Origin: Oryzias latipes
Lineage: Eukaryota; Chordata; Actinopteri; Beloniformes; Adrianichthyidae
Reading direction: 5' to 3'
Length of the DNA: 64,000 bases
Assembly: GCF_002234675.1 (NCBI RefSeq)
Contig: NC_019859.2
Span: 6,665,240-6,729,239 of the forward strand
The position numbers and the translations under genes were made by a program. Within the stretch, counting starts at the first letter, position 1, and every line of letters begins with the position of its first letter. Positions 13,471-26,195 of the stretch are shown in pieces. Under the pieces are notes generated by a model. It did no database searches. It was not told the origin of the DNA and saw nothing but the letters and a program-made list of their open reading frames with translations.

Positions 13471-14940
13471 GTGAGTGAAAAAGCAAAATGAGTCGTTTGC
13501 CATTTTTAAAGAAAGGAGGAGGAAACATAAATATGAAAAGGGAATTCATCTGACTTTGTATTAAAACAACCTTAGCACAAATTATTAAGCTTCTCCATCT
13601 CATATTGCAGCTTTAAATACCAAATTGTGGTATTGCAGAACATCAAACAAGCATGTTGTCATAGCAACAAAGTTCTGGGAAATGCTTGTGGAGAGACGGA
13701 CGTGCTCCCCTTGTCTGAAGGCCAGCTGGAGTTTTTGACATTGTGTGCTAATGCTAATGGAGAACGTTCTGTTGTGACATCTCAGGCTGGTAATTGTAGT
13801 TCGTTTAGTGCTTTTCTTTTGGACCGTGGTCTATAAACAGTTTTTTAAAATGTGGGATTATCTTTTTTAAATCTTTGAGGGAACATTTTAGCTGATTTCT
13901 GCTTTAGGAAGAAAACACCTGAGCTTTATATTGTAGTGTTGTTATCTGATCTACAGTTAATATTTGATTGTACTCAATCATAAAGAAGTCAGAAATATTT
14001 ACCGTAATATTGGAGTAAAGTCTCTCCTTTCAGTCCAAAAGACCTGGAACTGTGGCTATGAATGTTGCCTAACCACTAACATCTTGTTAACCCTCAGTTG
14101 TTTTAGCAGTCGTGTGTTAACAGATATGTTTAAATGTTTTTTAGGGCAGTGGCAACTAAACTTTCAACATGTTTGAATGTTTTTTAGGGCAGTGGCAATT
14201 TAACTTTCATCAGGCTGAGGATTGTTTGTGTCCACTGGATCAATTCGCAGTTTTCTATTAGGAGAAGACTCGTTTTTCATCTGGTGGAGACAGCTCTAAA
14301 TTCTAAGCTCATCCCATAAGTCCCAGCTTGTCAGCCTGTATCAGGCACACACACACAGAGTGGCACACACATCAGATCTGATTGTCAGCAAATGTTTAAG
14401 GATTTGTCACCTAAACATCCTGTTAGCTGAGGGGTTAAATCTCACTGAGCTCTAACTGTATAGGTGATAAATTGCGAATGGATTTTATAAAGGAGTTCAC
14501 ACAACTGGCTCCATACCTTGGCTAGAGTTCTTTAGCACGTGTCACTTTGACCCTTGGAAATATGAACCTCTTAGCACATTTACGGGGGATTTTTTTAAAA
14601 AGAAATTAAGTGAAATGTAAACACTTTAAGACAATTATTTGAGGGGCTGCCTGTCTGTCGGTCTGATTTCACCTCCATTTGCTTTCTATCACACTTTGTA
14701 TCTGCATTTCGTCATTAAAAGAGGAGTTTTCTTCAACTGATGTAATCACTACATAAATGTTGCAGCAAAGGTGAAACAACATTTAAGAGCATTGCTTTAA
14801 CAGGGAATTTTAATGGAAAATGGAACTGGCTAAAGACAAAAAAAATGCAATCAAATACTCACAAAAAGTAGTACAAGTCTTGATCAACCAGCAGGGTTTT
14901 GGTCTGAATTTTACTGGTTCAAAGTAAAATTTGCATCTGA
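13471..14940. other. No recognised gene
   Basis: No recognised domain, RNA gene or terminal repeats. A phrase of about 25 bp (gtttgaatgttttttagggc-like) occurs twice around 14127-14190 as a short local duplication. Confidence 0.35.
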
Positions 14941-15373
14941 CTTAAATTCACACCTTATCCCAAACATAAAGATCCGCTCCAATGAAAATCATGTTGGTGT
15001 TCTTGTAGAATTTTTTTCTCATGATGGAGAACATAGACTGTAGTTGCTACGTACAAGCTACAGTCAACGGGCCACAAGCTCCCTGCAGCCCTACGGCTGG
15101 ATAACTCCAATAATGCTCGCCGTTTTTGCCGCACCACTAATGTTAGCTTGGGGTTGTGAGGGACTGTAAGCTAGCGGGAGAGCGTGTAAACAAAGGGATC
15201 ACGGGAATTGAGCAAAGTCTTTCTCAGAGGAGAATTAGTGATGAGCTACTGCTGCTCTGGAGGAACTATGTCCTAGAAAACAACACCGATTTTTTTGATT
15301 TAGGCTAAAAACAGCATAATCATAATTAAAAGATCCCTAGTCCTACTTTTACAACAAATCAAGTGGGACTTTA
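14941..15373 (-). repeat. Copy B of the old dispersed element, reversed
   Basis: Read on the minus strand it starts AAAGTCCCACTTGATTT and contains TTTTAATTATGATTATGC, GTTTTTAGCC, a GCTAGCTTA...CCCTCACAACCCC block and GGAGTTATCCAGCCGTA. Copy C (17483-19640) carries the same landmarks in the same order. The shared AAAGTCCCACT start suggests a defined element end. No intact gene. Confidence 0.65.
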
Positions 15374-17482
15374 ACGGTTCCTTGACTATGAAAATATTTT
15401 GTGCCATAGATCAGCTCCTTTTTTCTCTTGACATGGTGATTTAAAGGAACAAATTATTACTTTCAATCTAAGAAAAAAACATTAAAACAAACATAAATCT
15501 AGTGAGGCTTTCCTTTCAAACAAGATTTTCTAATGGTGTAACATTAAGCTACGGAAGAAATCAGAGTTCAAAGTCAAAAAGTGTAACATTTTTCTTTCTA
15601 ACACAAAAAAAGTTTAATCTCTCTATTTCTATGTCCAGCAAAGGCTGTAATTTGAAAATTCAAAATTATTTGTTATTGAACAGTAAACCTTTATGGGTTT
15701 TTGAGAGCTGGCCATGTCAGGCAAGCAGATATGAACTATTAAAAAAATCCTTGTGATGGTAAATATATTTTTAAAGTTAGAAGGATAAAGTCAGGTACAT
15801 TTCTGCCCCTTGCCCTGACCTGTGACCCCTACCAGCAGGGTGCAATCACAGCAGATCATAAATTGGACGTCTCTCTGTCTGAAAGGGAGCTGACTAACAT
15901 TTCAATGAACGCCTCTAAAAGCATAAAAATACAAACAGAAAAATACATTTTAGAACTTATTTTTCTTGTATATTCTTTAAGTAAAATACTCCTTCAAGAG
16001 AAAATGTTAAACTTTCATTGTCTTTCTTTAACTTGACCTACTTAACCTTTCATTTGGCCATATTAGCACAAATTAAAGAAAAACTTTTAGTCCTTAATTC
16101 TTGTTTTTTTTCCAATTTGGATGGCTTTTCTCACAAAAAGCGCACTGTAGTCAAATAGTCCGCGTCACACCACACCACCGCTGCAGTCAAGATTCGGCGA
16201 TATAAAGGGATATATATATGCTGGTTTTTCCGATGGGTTGAATAAAGCATCAGTTCAGAGAGAAAGTTCACCTCTTAGCGCTTGTTCTTGTCCAAATGAT
16301 GAAGCAAAAGGTTGTTTTAAGAAGCCGGCACAGTGATAAAAACATTTAAGCTTTTTCACCGTGCAGTTATCACTGTGGAATATCACTTTTTAATGCACAC
16401 CCAGCAGCCAATCAGAATCGAGTATTCACACGGACCATGGTATAAACCAAAATATACAAGGCCAAAGTAGTCTTTAGCAACCTTGGTGATCCAACCGACA
16501 GTCAACTGGGATGTGCCCACAACAAAGATGGCAGCTTTTTCAATACGTTATCACAGTTTTCACGACAAATGTTGATTAATTTATATGTTTGATGTACAGG
16601 TCACATTCTTTGACATCATCATTATTTACTGATTAAAGACTAACGCCTCCCTGCCTTCCTTCCTGAAGCCTCTTAAGGTGTTGTGTCTTTACAACATGAG
16701 GGAAACAACATGTGTGGGTTATCACCTTCCTCTAGCGCCCGGTCAAGACGCTGTCTTGTCTTGCATGCTTCCTACTTTGCCGTCATTTCTATTCTTAGAG
16801 GCGCCATGTTTGTTTGGCTTCCTTTTCTACTGTTTACTTGGAAAAGGTAAACACAGAAAAAACAGCATAAAGGTGTTTTGTATCATCAGTATTAGACATA
16901 CGCATTTTTTAAAATCATCAAATCTTTGTATACATTGTTTTACATTGTAACTTCACTTTCACTTTGTAAAAAGTTACTGGTTCCCTAAAAAGAACATGAA
17001 AAGAGCAAGAAGGTAGCAAACGTGAAGTATGAATGTCAATTAAAACCATATCTAACTTGCATTTCTGGTACCAGTCAATGAAAATAATGTAGAAATGTAG
17101 TTAAAACATTGATGATATGCCAAACGCTGTAAGAACAACATTTGGTTCCAGTGTTTCTGACCAGTTTTGATACAGTGTTACAACAAACATCATGAGGACC
17201 TGAGAGACAAAAAAAATGCAGGTTTAGACCATATCTCACTGAATTATGCCTGAGTTCAGGCTATCAAAGTAAACTTGATCTTTAGTTACCTTGAATGTAG
17301 ATTGGTGCCATCTTTACTTCAAAATGATATAACTACATAAATAATTGGCAACTGTCTTCCCTTTTAAAGAGAGAAGGTTTAGTAAGTCCATCTGACCTTG
17401 TTCTGGTTAGAATGTTGCACTAAATCGGAACTTCTACTAAAGGAAAACATATAGGCTTTTAGTCATCATTAAAAAGTCAGCT
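15374..17482. other. No recognised gene; repeat-derived patches
   Basis: No gene recognised. Around 16200-16490 the sequence contains a hairpin (16329-16377) and a CAGCCAATCAGAATCGAGTA segment that I remember as common in fish repeats, so this is probably a MITE-like remnant. Its ends could not be fixed. Confidence 0.35.
16329..16377. repeat. Perfect 11-bp inverted repeat
   Basis: CACAGTGATAA (16329-16339) and TTATCACTGTG (16367-16377) are exact inverted copies separated by 27 nt containing AAGCTTTTTCACCGTG. Likely part of a decayed DNA element. Confidence 0.8.
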
Positions 17483-19228
17483 AAAGTCCCACTCTAAACA
17501 TCTTTTGATATAAACGTTACCGGTGGTCTTTTTATTATGATTATGCCGTTTTTAGCCAAAATCAAAAAACCTATCGTCGTTTTCCAGGACGTAGTTTCTG
17601 CAGACCGACAGTTGACATTAGAAATTTGCGTTACCTACCCGCCAATTTTAACCACACCTTAGACATTTAGGGTCCCTTGGTGGGGAGGGTGAGGGGACGT
17701 CACTGTGAGTAATCAGGAGATGTCCCCTCAGTGCCCTACCCGCCAATTTTAACTGCACCCCCCTTAGCACACACACCCCTCCCCCCTCAATATATACATT
17801 CCAACATAAACACACACACATGCACACACACACCCTCTCAAACACACATACACGCACACACATTTTGCAAGGAAGGTGGGACCTAGGGCCATCTGTCCCC
17901 TGCCTCTTCCCTGGTGGGGGGTACGGGCCCCTTTGCAACGGCGGCCGTGTCCCCGGGGTGCCGGCTTCCTGGGCCCGGCGGTGCTCTCTCCGCGCGGCGG
18001 GGGGGTTCACATTACATCTGAGCCGGGAGTGTTCGTGTCCCTGGGGAGTGGGTTCTGGTCCTTGCTCCTGGGCGCTGGGCCCCGCCATATTTCCAACTGT
18101 GGCCGAGCCTGGTCGGGCCATATTTACAACACCCCTTGTGGGCCCTCTTTTTTTCCCCGGGGTTCCCCCCCTCTTGGGCGGGGGCGGCGGGCCCCTGCCC
18201 CGCTCCTCCCTGGACCAGCCGCGGGCCGGGCGGATGGCTGCCTGGAGCGCGGAGCGGGTCTCCCTTGGGGGGTCCTGGCTCGTACCTGGGGTTGGGGCGG
18301 GGGGATGCCCGGAACTCCTGGGTGGTGGTGGGGTGCTCGTCTGGGGCTGTGGGCGTCCGTCTCCGGTGGGGCCCTGCGTTGGGTTCTCCCGGCGCGGCGG
18401 GGGGGCTGCTCTCCTGGTTGGGCTGGGGCGGCGCTCTCTCTCCCTCCGTGCTTCCCTGCTCTCTGGCTCTGGGGGCCTTGCGGCGGTCCTGCTGGCCCTG
18501 GCCTGGGTGGCGGGCTTGGTCGCCCGGGCGGCGGTTGTTCCCTGCCGGTTCCCGTGTGGCGTTGGGGGGATTCCGGCTGCCGCTGCTGCTGCGGTGGGGG
18601 TCTTGGGGTGGGGATGGCTGGGCACTCTCCCTCCTTCTTTCCACGTTCCACCATCCATTTTAGAAGAACATAAACACTCACCTGAGCACAGGTGTTAGCT
18701 CACCTTTGCACTTACAGTTTGCATGACTGAATGACTGAAATATTTCACACTAGTTGGTTTTAAGGCATAAGTATGCGTGTGAACACTATCTGTTTTGTAT
18801 ATATGTCGACAGGTGGACATTTTTTGCAGCTAGCAGGTGTGTTTATAACATTTGAGTGTGTGTGTGGACAGGCTCCGCCCTTATTGTACTACATTTGAAC
18901 GTTACCATAATGATTAACAACCAGTAAACTTGTTGCTTTATGCTGCTTCATGGTCTTATCCCCCTTCCCCTCCTATTATCACCCCCTACCCCCCCTCTCT
19001 CTATCGTCCCTCTCTCTTCTTCCCCTCTTTCCTTTTCCGTCCGGTCCAACACCAAAGATTTTCAGACATGATTGAAATTAATAAAGTTTGGCCTCAATTA
19101 CAAAAGGGGTTTATCCAGACATACCTTTGGTTTGTCTGAAGATTAATAACCCCTCTTGTTAAAGTAAAATCTGTCCAACACAAGAGGCCCTCAGCTCTCA
19201 TCTGTCTGCCCAGCTGTTGGACAGGACA

Positions 19229-19269
<41 letters not shown>

Positions 19270-19640
19270 AATTTGCGTTTGAGTTGTGGGCGGGACTGTT
19301 GGTGACGAGTAAACTCATTTTCCATCATGCTTCTCCTTGCACCCTCTCCCGCTAGCTTATGGCCCCTCACAACCCCAACCGAACATTACCGGTGCAACAA
19401 AAATGGCGAGCACCATCGGAGGTGTCCAGCCGTACAGTTTTGAGCCAGATGCTGCCTCAGATGATGAAAACGAAGACGTTATTGGATTTACTGCATTCGT
19501 CTGCTAGTGGATGCATCAGAATGAAGTGGAGCACGGAGCTTGGGGCCTTTAGATTGTAGTTTGTACGAAAAAACTACAAGCTTTTTCCAACGGCATTTTT
19601 TCATCTGCGCCTGATTCACATCACTCTGAAAAAGAAATAC
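17483..19640 (+). mobile_element. Copy C of the old dispersed element, split by a LINE-like insertion
   Basis: The left part (17483-17632) starts AAAGTCCCACT. The right part (from 19267) resumes at the interrupted site. It contains ATGGCGAGCACC, which opens a short frame reading MASTIGGVQPYSFEPDAA then SDDE. I remember this N-terminal pattern (VQPY.FEP...SDDE) from a multicopy fish protein family annotated as P2X7 C-terminus-like; that link is from memory. The frame soon closes, so this copy is not functional. The right boundary is approximate. Confidence 0.6.
17633..19266 (+). mobile_element. LINE-like retroposon with poly-A tail and 13-bp target duplication, copy 1
   Basis: AGAAATTTGCGTT occurs at 17620-17632 and again at 19267-19279. 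The intervening 1.63 kb ends in a run of about 34 A (from 19234). This is the mark of target-primed insertion, and it lies inside copy C. The first half is very GC-rich and the second half AT-rich, ending AATAAAGTTTGGCC...GGACAGGACAAG. The last 1.1 kb matches copy 2 (49156-50274) in the same orientation, while the 5' limits differ, as in 5'-truncated LINEs. No reverse-transcriptase motif was seen, so it may be a 3' UTR piece or a non-autonomous derivative. The uninterrupted A-tail suggests a fairly recent insertion. Confidence 0.78.
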
Positions 19641-22600
19641 ACAGAAATGCAGTTTTGATCTTAATTTATTATATATATATATATTTCTTCCATCATGAAA
19701 AAAATGCTATAAGTGTGGGTCTTTAATTAATCAACTTCCCTTAAACCTATATCACAAGCAATCTGGTTCTTTTGGGAAGATTATTGAAGCTGTCAAGGTA
19801 CTGTCCGAAATAGTTTATGTTTAACCATCAACCTTTTGCAAATTTATGCCATATGGCTTGTGATGTAAATCACTTTAATGGCTTTGTGGAATATTTTAGG
19901 GTTGCTCCTTGACTCTATGTCCAATTCCTCTTTGCTGAGATCACCTGTCACTGAATGTAATGGAATACTGTGCATGTGAGCCCTTTGACAGGTGACATAA
20001 GCAATGAACTTTAACAACATCATTTAGGCAGCCAGTAAACTCTATTCTTTGACATGGCCCTTTCGGGCATCCCAAAGATGTTTGAGCTTATTAAAACCTA
20101 CTCTTGCTGGTTAAAGGATCAAGTGCAACATTCTCCACAGAAATGATACTGGCATTTCAAATCCATAAGAGACAAGAGGCGTGATCCCAAATCACAGACA
20201 GCTTTATGAGGAGCAGCCGCTCAGGCGTGTCCTGCTCAGCCGTTCTTGGATGTCGGTCATGAGACAGAGATCGCAGCAGCTGGTTCATCTGACACACAAA
20301 GTATTTGAGTGTCAGCAGGCGCACACTTCATTCCACCAGCAGCCAATGACAGGCCACTGCCGCATCTCCAGCATCTGCCAGCATGGTTTCTCCAAGCATC
20401 AAGACATTCACCTCCAAATCCATTCCCCTTCAAAACCTTCTTTAATAAATCTAGCTGAATAATAAAATCATAAGAAAACCAGGATTTGGCTATAAAGCTA
20501 AAACGGTACACTGTATTTAAGTGTCCATAACTAAACAGACACTGGAATTAGATTTATGACCAAAGTTTTAACAGTTTTTCATGGATTTGCAAAAAAACTC
20601 AAGTGACCGTCTCTGCAAAATATTATTTAAAAAACAAACTTTTACTGAAAAATAATTATTACTGATGGCAAAAATGTGTTAATCCAAATGATTGCAACGG
20701 AAACAAAAAAGGTTTGAATAAAAAAAATCCTGTTGTGTACCGGACTGCCTCCAATAAAAAAACATTATAGCTGTAGAACGCGTCGGCTGACCTAACATGC
20801 CTGCTGGGAGGAGATCAGTTTTTATGGGGGCTGCTGTACCAGCTCGATAAGTCTCTCAGGATTAAAAACAAACTTTACAGCCATCTCATAAAAAATGCCC
20901 TCCAATTTATTTGTGCAAGCAGCTTATTGTGACCCACAGTTAGGTGACTATGTTTAGGAGCATCTGTTAATGTACACAGTCTTCACAGTCGTGTGCAAAA
21001 GAGAGTAAATCCTCTTTGAGACCCAGGTCATAAAACTACTCAAATATATCCTCAAATTATAAAAGGTTTTTTTTTGCTCACATGTTTTTACTGTAAGGAC
21101 ACGGTGGTGGAAATGTTTTAATTTGGGTTAGTTCTAAAGCCAGACAACTAATCTGTGAAACAATTATCCCACAGAACAAGGACAAATACAAGTGACCATT
21201 ACTGTTTTCTATATTTGCTGAGCCCATGAACTTGGCCCTTGAGGGAATTGCCATTATTAAAACGGCCTATGAATCATGGTGACAGCATTGGCGAACCACT
21301 GGTGTGACCAGGAAATTTCTAATAGAAAAACAATTCAAGGTAAAATTTGCTATTGAACTATAGGCCAGTTTAATTCTTGTTTAAATTAAATTAAATGCAA
21401 TAAAAAGGAATATACATGCTTCATTTTTTAATTTTAGCTACATTTTTAGTTGAAATGGAATTTATCAATCGCGAATCAAGTCAGTCTTAATTAATGTAGC
21501 ACTATTGACATGAAACATTAACTCCAAGTGCTTTGCACCAAAATAAAACTTATATATACATATAATCATATAAGATGTGTGCCCCCCTCCACCCCTCCCC
21601 TGACCCACACACAACATCCAATCCCCTTAACACCTCCCACCCCCCTCATGAACGGAAACAAAACAAAACATTTATTTAATTTACATCACCACAGTGTTCT
21701 AAAGTAATGTCTTTTAGGCCCCTAACTTTTGCCATGACAGTCATGAAATAATCCTAATTTAAGCAATAACAAATAAAATCTGATTTTGAAAACAAAATGA
21801 AAATCTTTAAAGTAAATTGTTGTTTTTTTCCACAAAAATGTAACAACATGTAAAAGCGCTGCAAATAACAAATACATTAAAAGCTGCACTGAAATTTAAA
21901 AACTGTGTGGGTCCTTGGACAAGACCCTTCATGCTACTGCCTAACTATGTAGCCACAAGCCACAAATGCTACAGCACAAACAGCCCTTAGATACAGATCA
22001 ACCCTCATGGTCATGCAGTCATAGCAGCTATATAGACTCTGCATGATCACATTCTCTTTGCACTGTCTTCTTTCTTAAATTACACACTCTTTATATTGTT
22101 ACAAGTATTTGGCTACTTTTTGCAGCTTTCTAAACCACAACCATTCCGTCAATGCATTTGACATGTCTTGAGCTGTCTGGATTAGTAACATGTTGGACAA
22201 GTCAGAGAAGCCAAGTAAGAGAAGGAACATGCAAAAATGGTCTTTAAAAACATCTCTGTAGCCAAGTGAGTAAATAGGCTCACTTGAGGCACATTACTGA
22301 TGATGCTGCTTTCAAAAGATTAGAGGTGTACCCCTCCGAGGAGGTGGGGTTGAAATAACACCAGACCTGATCATCTGCCAAAGGATTTATTTTAATCAAA
22401 TCATAAATAGTACACGGGTCAGTAGAACCAATGATTGTAGCAGTGTTAGTCATAATGTGACATATGTCCCATAATTTCCTGTAAAGTCTAGAGAATGAGT
22501 TAATAGAAACCTATGCTTGAAGTTTTAATGTCAATGATTAAACATTTTTCCACCTTCTGTAGTTTCAATAATATGCTCAGTGTGGTGGGAAAAAAATCAG

Positions 22601-22740
22601 AGCCCATTTGTTTGTCATAAAGAAAAGCTTTTGATTCTATTTATATGAAAGTCGACGTAAAATGCTTTGAAAATAGTGTAAAATAATGCGGTGCAAATGT
22701 TACGGATGTACTCTTGAGCTTTATTCTGAAAATCCCATAA
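19641..22740. other. No recognised gene
   Basis: A short AT run lies near 19667-19684 and a C-rich patch at 21590-21650. Frames such as 20181-20462 have no recognised domain. No terminal-repeat structure was found by eye. Confidence 0.35.
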
Positions 22741-22852
22741 CGGAAGTACGTCGTGTCAACGCTCATGGCGGAAAGGAGACGTCTGGCTCTAGTAACAGAT
22801 ACAAACCCTTCAATTTATGCTGAAAACTACGTCTGCTCCCTATAAAGGTACT
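22741..22852 (+). promoter_or_regulatory. Weak candidate promoter or 5' exon for znf638
   Basis: CGGAAGTACGTCG (ETS-like CGGAAGT) is followed by CTCATGGCGG (YY1-like ATGGCGG) in otherwise AT-rich DNA, with a possible donor CTATAAAG/GTACTT at about 22848. znf638 needs an upstream exon because its first coding exon starts at an acceptor near 27749. The link is inference; transposon DNA could give the same motifs. Confidence 0.2.
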
Positions 22853-23729
22853 TATAGAATGCACTATACAGACGCAAACGTACTTAAAAGTTCATAAATA
22901 TACCAACTTCTTGGTTAAAAAAAATCTTGGTTGTGGCTAGTATTAGCCAGCTAGCTTGTTTAGGTAAACCAAAATGGCTGACGGGTCGGTCTGCAGTAGC
23001 GACAATTTCCTTAAGAAATTTATTCGTTTGCATTAATCAGTTAACAGTTATAACCTTTGTAAAAAGCAAGGTGTATGTTTTGAAAACAAAAAATGTATAT
23101 ATGTGGGCCGAAAAGGATGATTCGGGTAAAGGCCCTGTTTGCTGCGCACCCGTAATGTTGGTTACAAATTGTCTTTTTTGCCGGGTTGCAGTGTTTTCGC
23201 CTTTGGCAATCAATCAAAAGAGATATTTTGGTTGATTTAAGTTCGAGGTTGTAACAGTTTCGAGAATTCACTGTTTATCAAATTTAATTTAGTTATTTAT
23301 CACCTCTGAATTATGAAGTGTTACACAGTGAGCCCATTCTTAAAGTGAAACAAAAAGCAACAACAAAGGAAACAAAGCATGCAATCCAAAGATTAACAAA
23401 AATCACGTACACACGCACGTCACGTAAACATTGTACAAGGGACTGAACCATGGAAAAAGCACAGAAAATACTGCCAAACTGTAGAAGATTAAAGTGTCAA
23501 ATGTAAGTGTAGAAAACTCCATCAAAACCATGGATAATATTTTTTGTTTTTTTTAATATTCAGTTAAAAAGATTAATTCAAAAAACAAACTGTGGTTAAA
23601 ATGTACAATTTACAATGTACAGTTTAAAAAGAAAAAGTACAATTTACATTAAACGACTCAGTAACAGTAAAATCTCGAATCTAATTTTAAAATTGTCGCA
23701 TGATCACACAAAATAAGAGTCGTAAAAAG

Positions 23730-23764
<35 letters not shown>

Positions 23765-26192
23765 AAACAATAAATGCAAACTTTCATTTAAAATGTAAAA
23801 AATCTCTAATGCATGTAGTTCTGAACTGTTGTCACTAGTAGCTCTGGCTTTTTTCCTTTTAGCAATGGACTCCAAATGAAGGCAAAAATAGTAAGAGAGG
23901 CTCAGATTTTACGAGTGTTTATTTATGGTGCAAAATGACAGGTAAACTGACAGGTTATCTTAGCACAGTGGCAAATTTGAAGTCTGTTGCAAGAGTGCTG
24001 ATACTGTCATCATGGCCATATGATTAAAAGAGAGACTGGTCGGTAGAAAAGTTTTACCCGCTAGTATTTTTAATTAAAAAATAGGCAATTATCTGCCAAT
24101 ATTGATATTCTATGGATCTTTTCTTGTATCTTTTACTGTGTAATGTACTTCTAGTCACTTGTGTTGAGTGGTGTTCAAAAATATTAATTTCAAATTTTAA
24201 GAAAAGTCTGCATTAAGGGAAGCAATTCTAAATGCAACACGAATCGAGTATTGTAGGAAATATGCAAAAAAAAAGTTTCAAAATGTTTACGTTATTGCTG
24301 GCACATTTGCTTTTCCCAAAGTTCACTTCATTTTGTGCTTCAGTGTGCTAAATATATATTTGATCTTTAGTACCAGTGATACCTTGAATCCAATATTTTT
24401 ATCACTGACGTCTTCACTCATGGTAAAACATTTCTACATATAGACAAAGTAGCAAAACAGTGGTTTAACTGCCAGTGTTGCAGTTACATCATAGATCCTG
24501 TTGTAGTAGATTTAATTAGTCTAGAACAAGATCCAACATGGTTTTTGGTTCATTGCAGGCTCTGACTCATTGGCATCTTTGCTTTGGAAAACTTGAGTGT
24601 AAGTGTAACTGTTAAGCTGCAGCCTGCTGTGATTATGGGTGGCATTTTTATTCAGTTTTTGTCTTTGGTGGCCCTTCATGTGAACTATGTTTTGTTACAA
24701 CTGATTTGCTTGTTCACATGCTCAGTGCAGTGGTTTTAAGATGGATTTCCTGCCTGACACCCTCTCTAAACATAAGCTCCATCAAATCAGTCTTATTTTA
24801 TTGTTTCTCGCTCAGATTTTTGTGAACTTTGAGCAAGAATATCCATCACGCACTGTTATTTAAAATCAGAGTTGAAAAATTGTGCTTAATTGTGGGAACA
24901 ATAAATAATTTTAATGATGCTGTTGCTCTGTTTCAATGCAGACTGCTGTTATTTTCTTTTGGTTTGATTCTTTCAAACTAGTGCTGCTCAATTAAATTGC
25001 CAAGTAAGTTTTTAATTGCAATTATTTATGTTTAATCATTATACCATCTGTTTAATAAATATTGATATTTCTTTTTCTTTTTTTAGTCATAGTAGCAGTT
25101 GTGGTAATAAAAACTACACTTCACGCGTATTTTTTTAGTCACTATTTAAAGTTGTGATGTGCACAGCAAGGTGAAATTGATAAAATAGCTCATTATTGTC
25201 CAACATTGTGTTCTCAAATATTAAAAGAAGGTCTCGTACCTTTCTTTAATGCTTTCATAGCTATCATACGCATTTCCCTGTAGTTATTAAACAGTAGTTG
25301 TCTGTCTGATATGCCCCTAGAGTACTTGAGCTAAATAATGCTGCTTCCTACAGTGGGAAAATAATATTATCCCTCGTAAGGATTTAAGCAAAATTTTATT
25401 TACTTGTTTTAAAGCAGAACTAATTTCCCTTTGACAGCACCTAAGTGTTGCATGATCTTTCTTAACTATAAGTCTCCAATGAAATCCTCTCAAAAGTCTG
25501 ATAATCTGTAGTTTGTCTTTTAACATTGTGGTATGTATCATTATAAAACAATTGTATTTTAGTTTGTTTTCTAATTTCTTACAGCTCTAAAAAAGACTTT
25601 AACCTTTCAAGACTAGAGCTGTAGCTCCAGTCTTGACCTTCTTTGAATAACCGTAACTCTTCAACCGTTTACGCAATTAATGTAATTCTAATGGATGCTG
25701 AAGCTGAGAACAACAGCTTTGCGCTGAAACGGGGCAAGAGTTACGGTAGTTCATAGAGCATGTGTTATTTCCTGTCGCTGGGGACAGCTCTGGTTTTAAA
25801 AGGTTTGAAGCAGATTGATAGCACTTTAGTTTTTCCTGTCTATAAATTGTAAGAGTTTTGGTAAAAATAAAATCTGTAGTTTAGATTACATTAGATTGCA
25901 TCATGTCCTAGCTGTAGTTTATGTGCCATCTTTTTGTCTTAAAATGTATTTTAATCAAGTAGATCTGTTTGTTTGGTTAAAAGTCATGTTTACGTAGGGA
26001 GTGAGTAGTAAACAGCAGTTTTCTGCTCGGTACCACTAAGTAACATAACGCCAACTTTCTTTTATTGCTGTAAGTTGTAGATTTGAAAACAAAACAGGAA
26101 AAATAGCAAAACCTCTGACTTTTCCACATTAGACCTACACATTTTAGATAGTACGTTTTGTGTTTTGTACTTGGTCTCACATTTTTTGACAC
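22853..26192. other. No recognised gene; CA repeat and one palindrome
   Basis: Contains a dinucleotide run at 23732-23760. An imperfect 26-bp palindrome lies at 25609-25634 (AAGACTAGAGCT...AGTCTT). No domain or RNA gene was recognised. Confidence 0.35.
23732..23760. repeat. (AC)n microsatellite
   Basis: About 14.5 uninterrupted AC units. Confidence 0.95.
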
Positions 26193-26195
26193 TTA

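Noticed and set aside
16205-16260. TATAAA followed by AATAAA about 40 bp later, suggesting a solo LTR
   Set aside because: No matching TG...CA ends, no target duplication and no primer-binding site were seen; the neighbouring hairpin fits a MITE-like remnant better.
17648-18698. Several long overlapping frames on both strands (up to 336 codons)
   Set aside because: They lie in the GC-rich part of the LINE-like retroposon, where stop codons are rare by base composition; no domain, and frames overlap on both strands.
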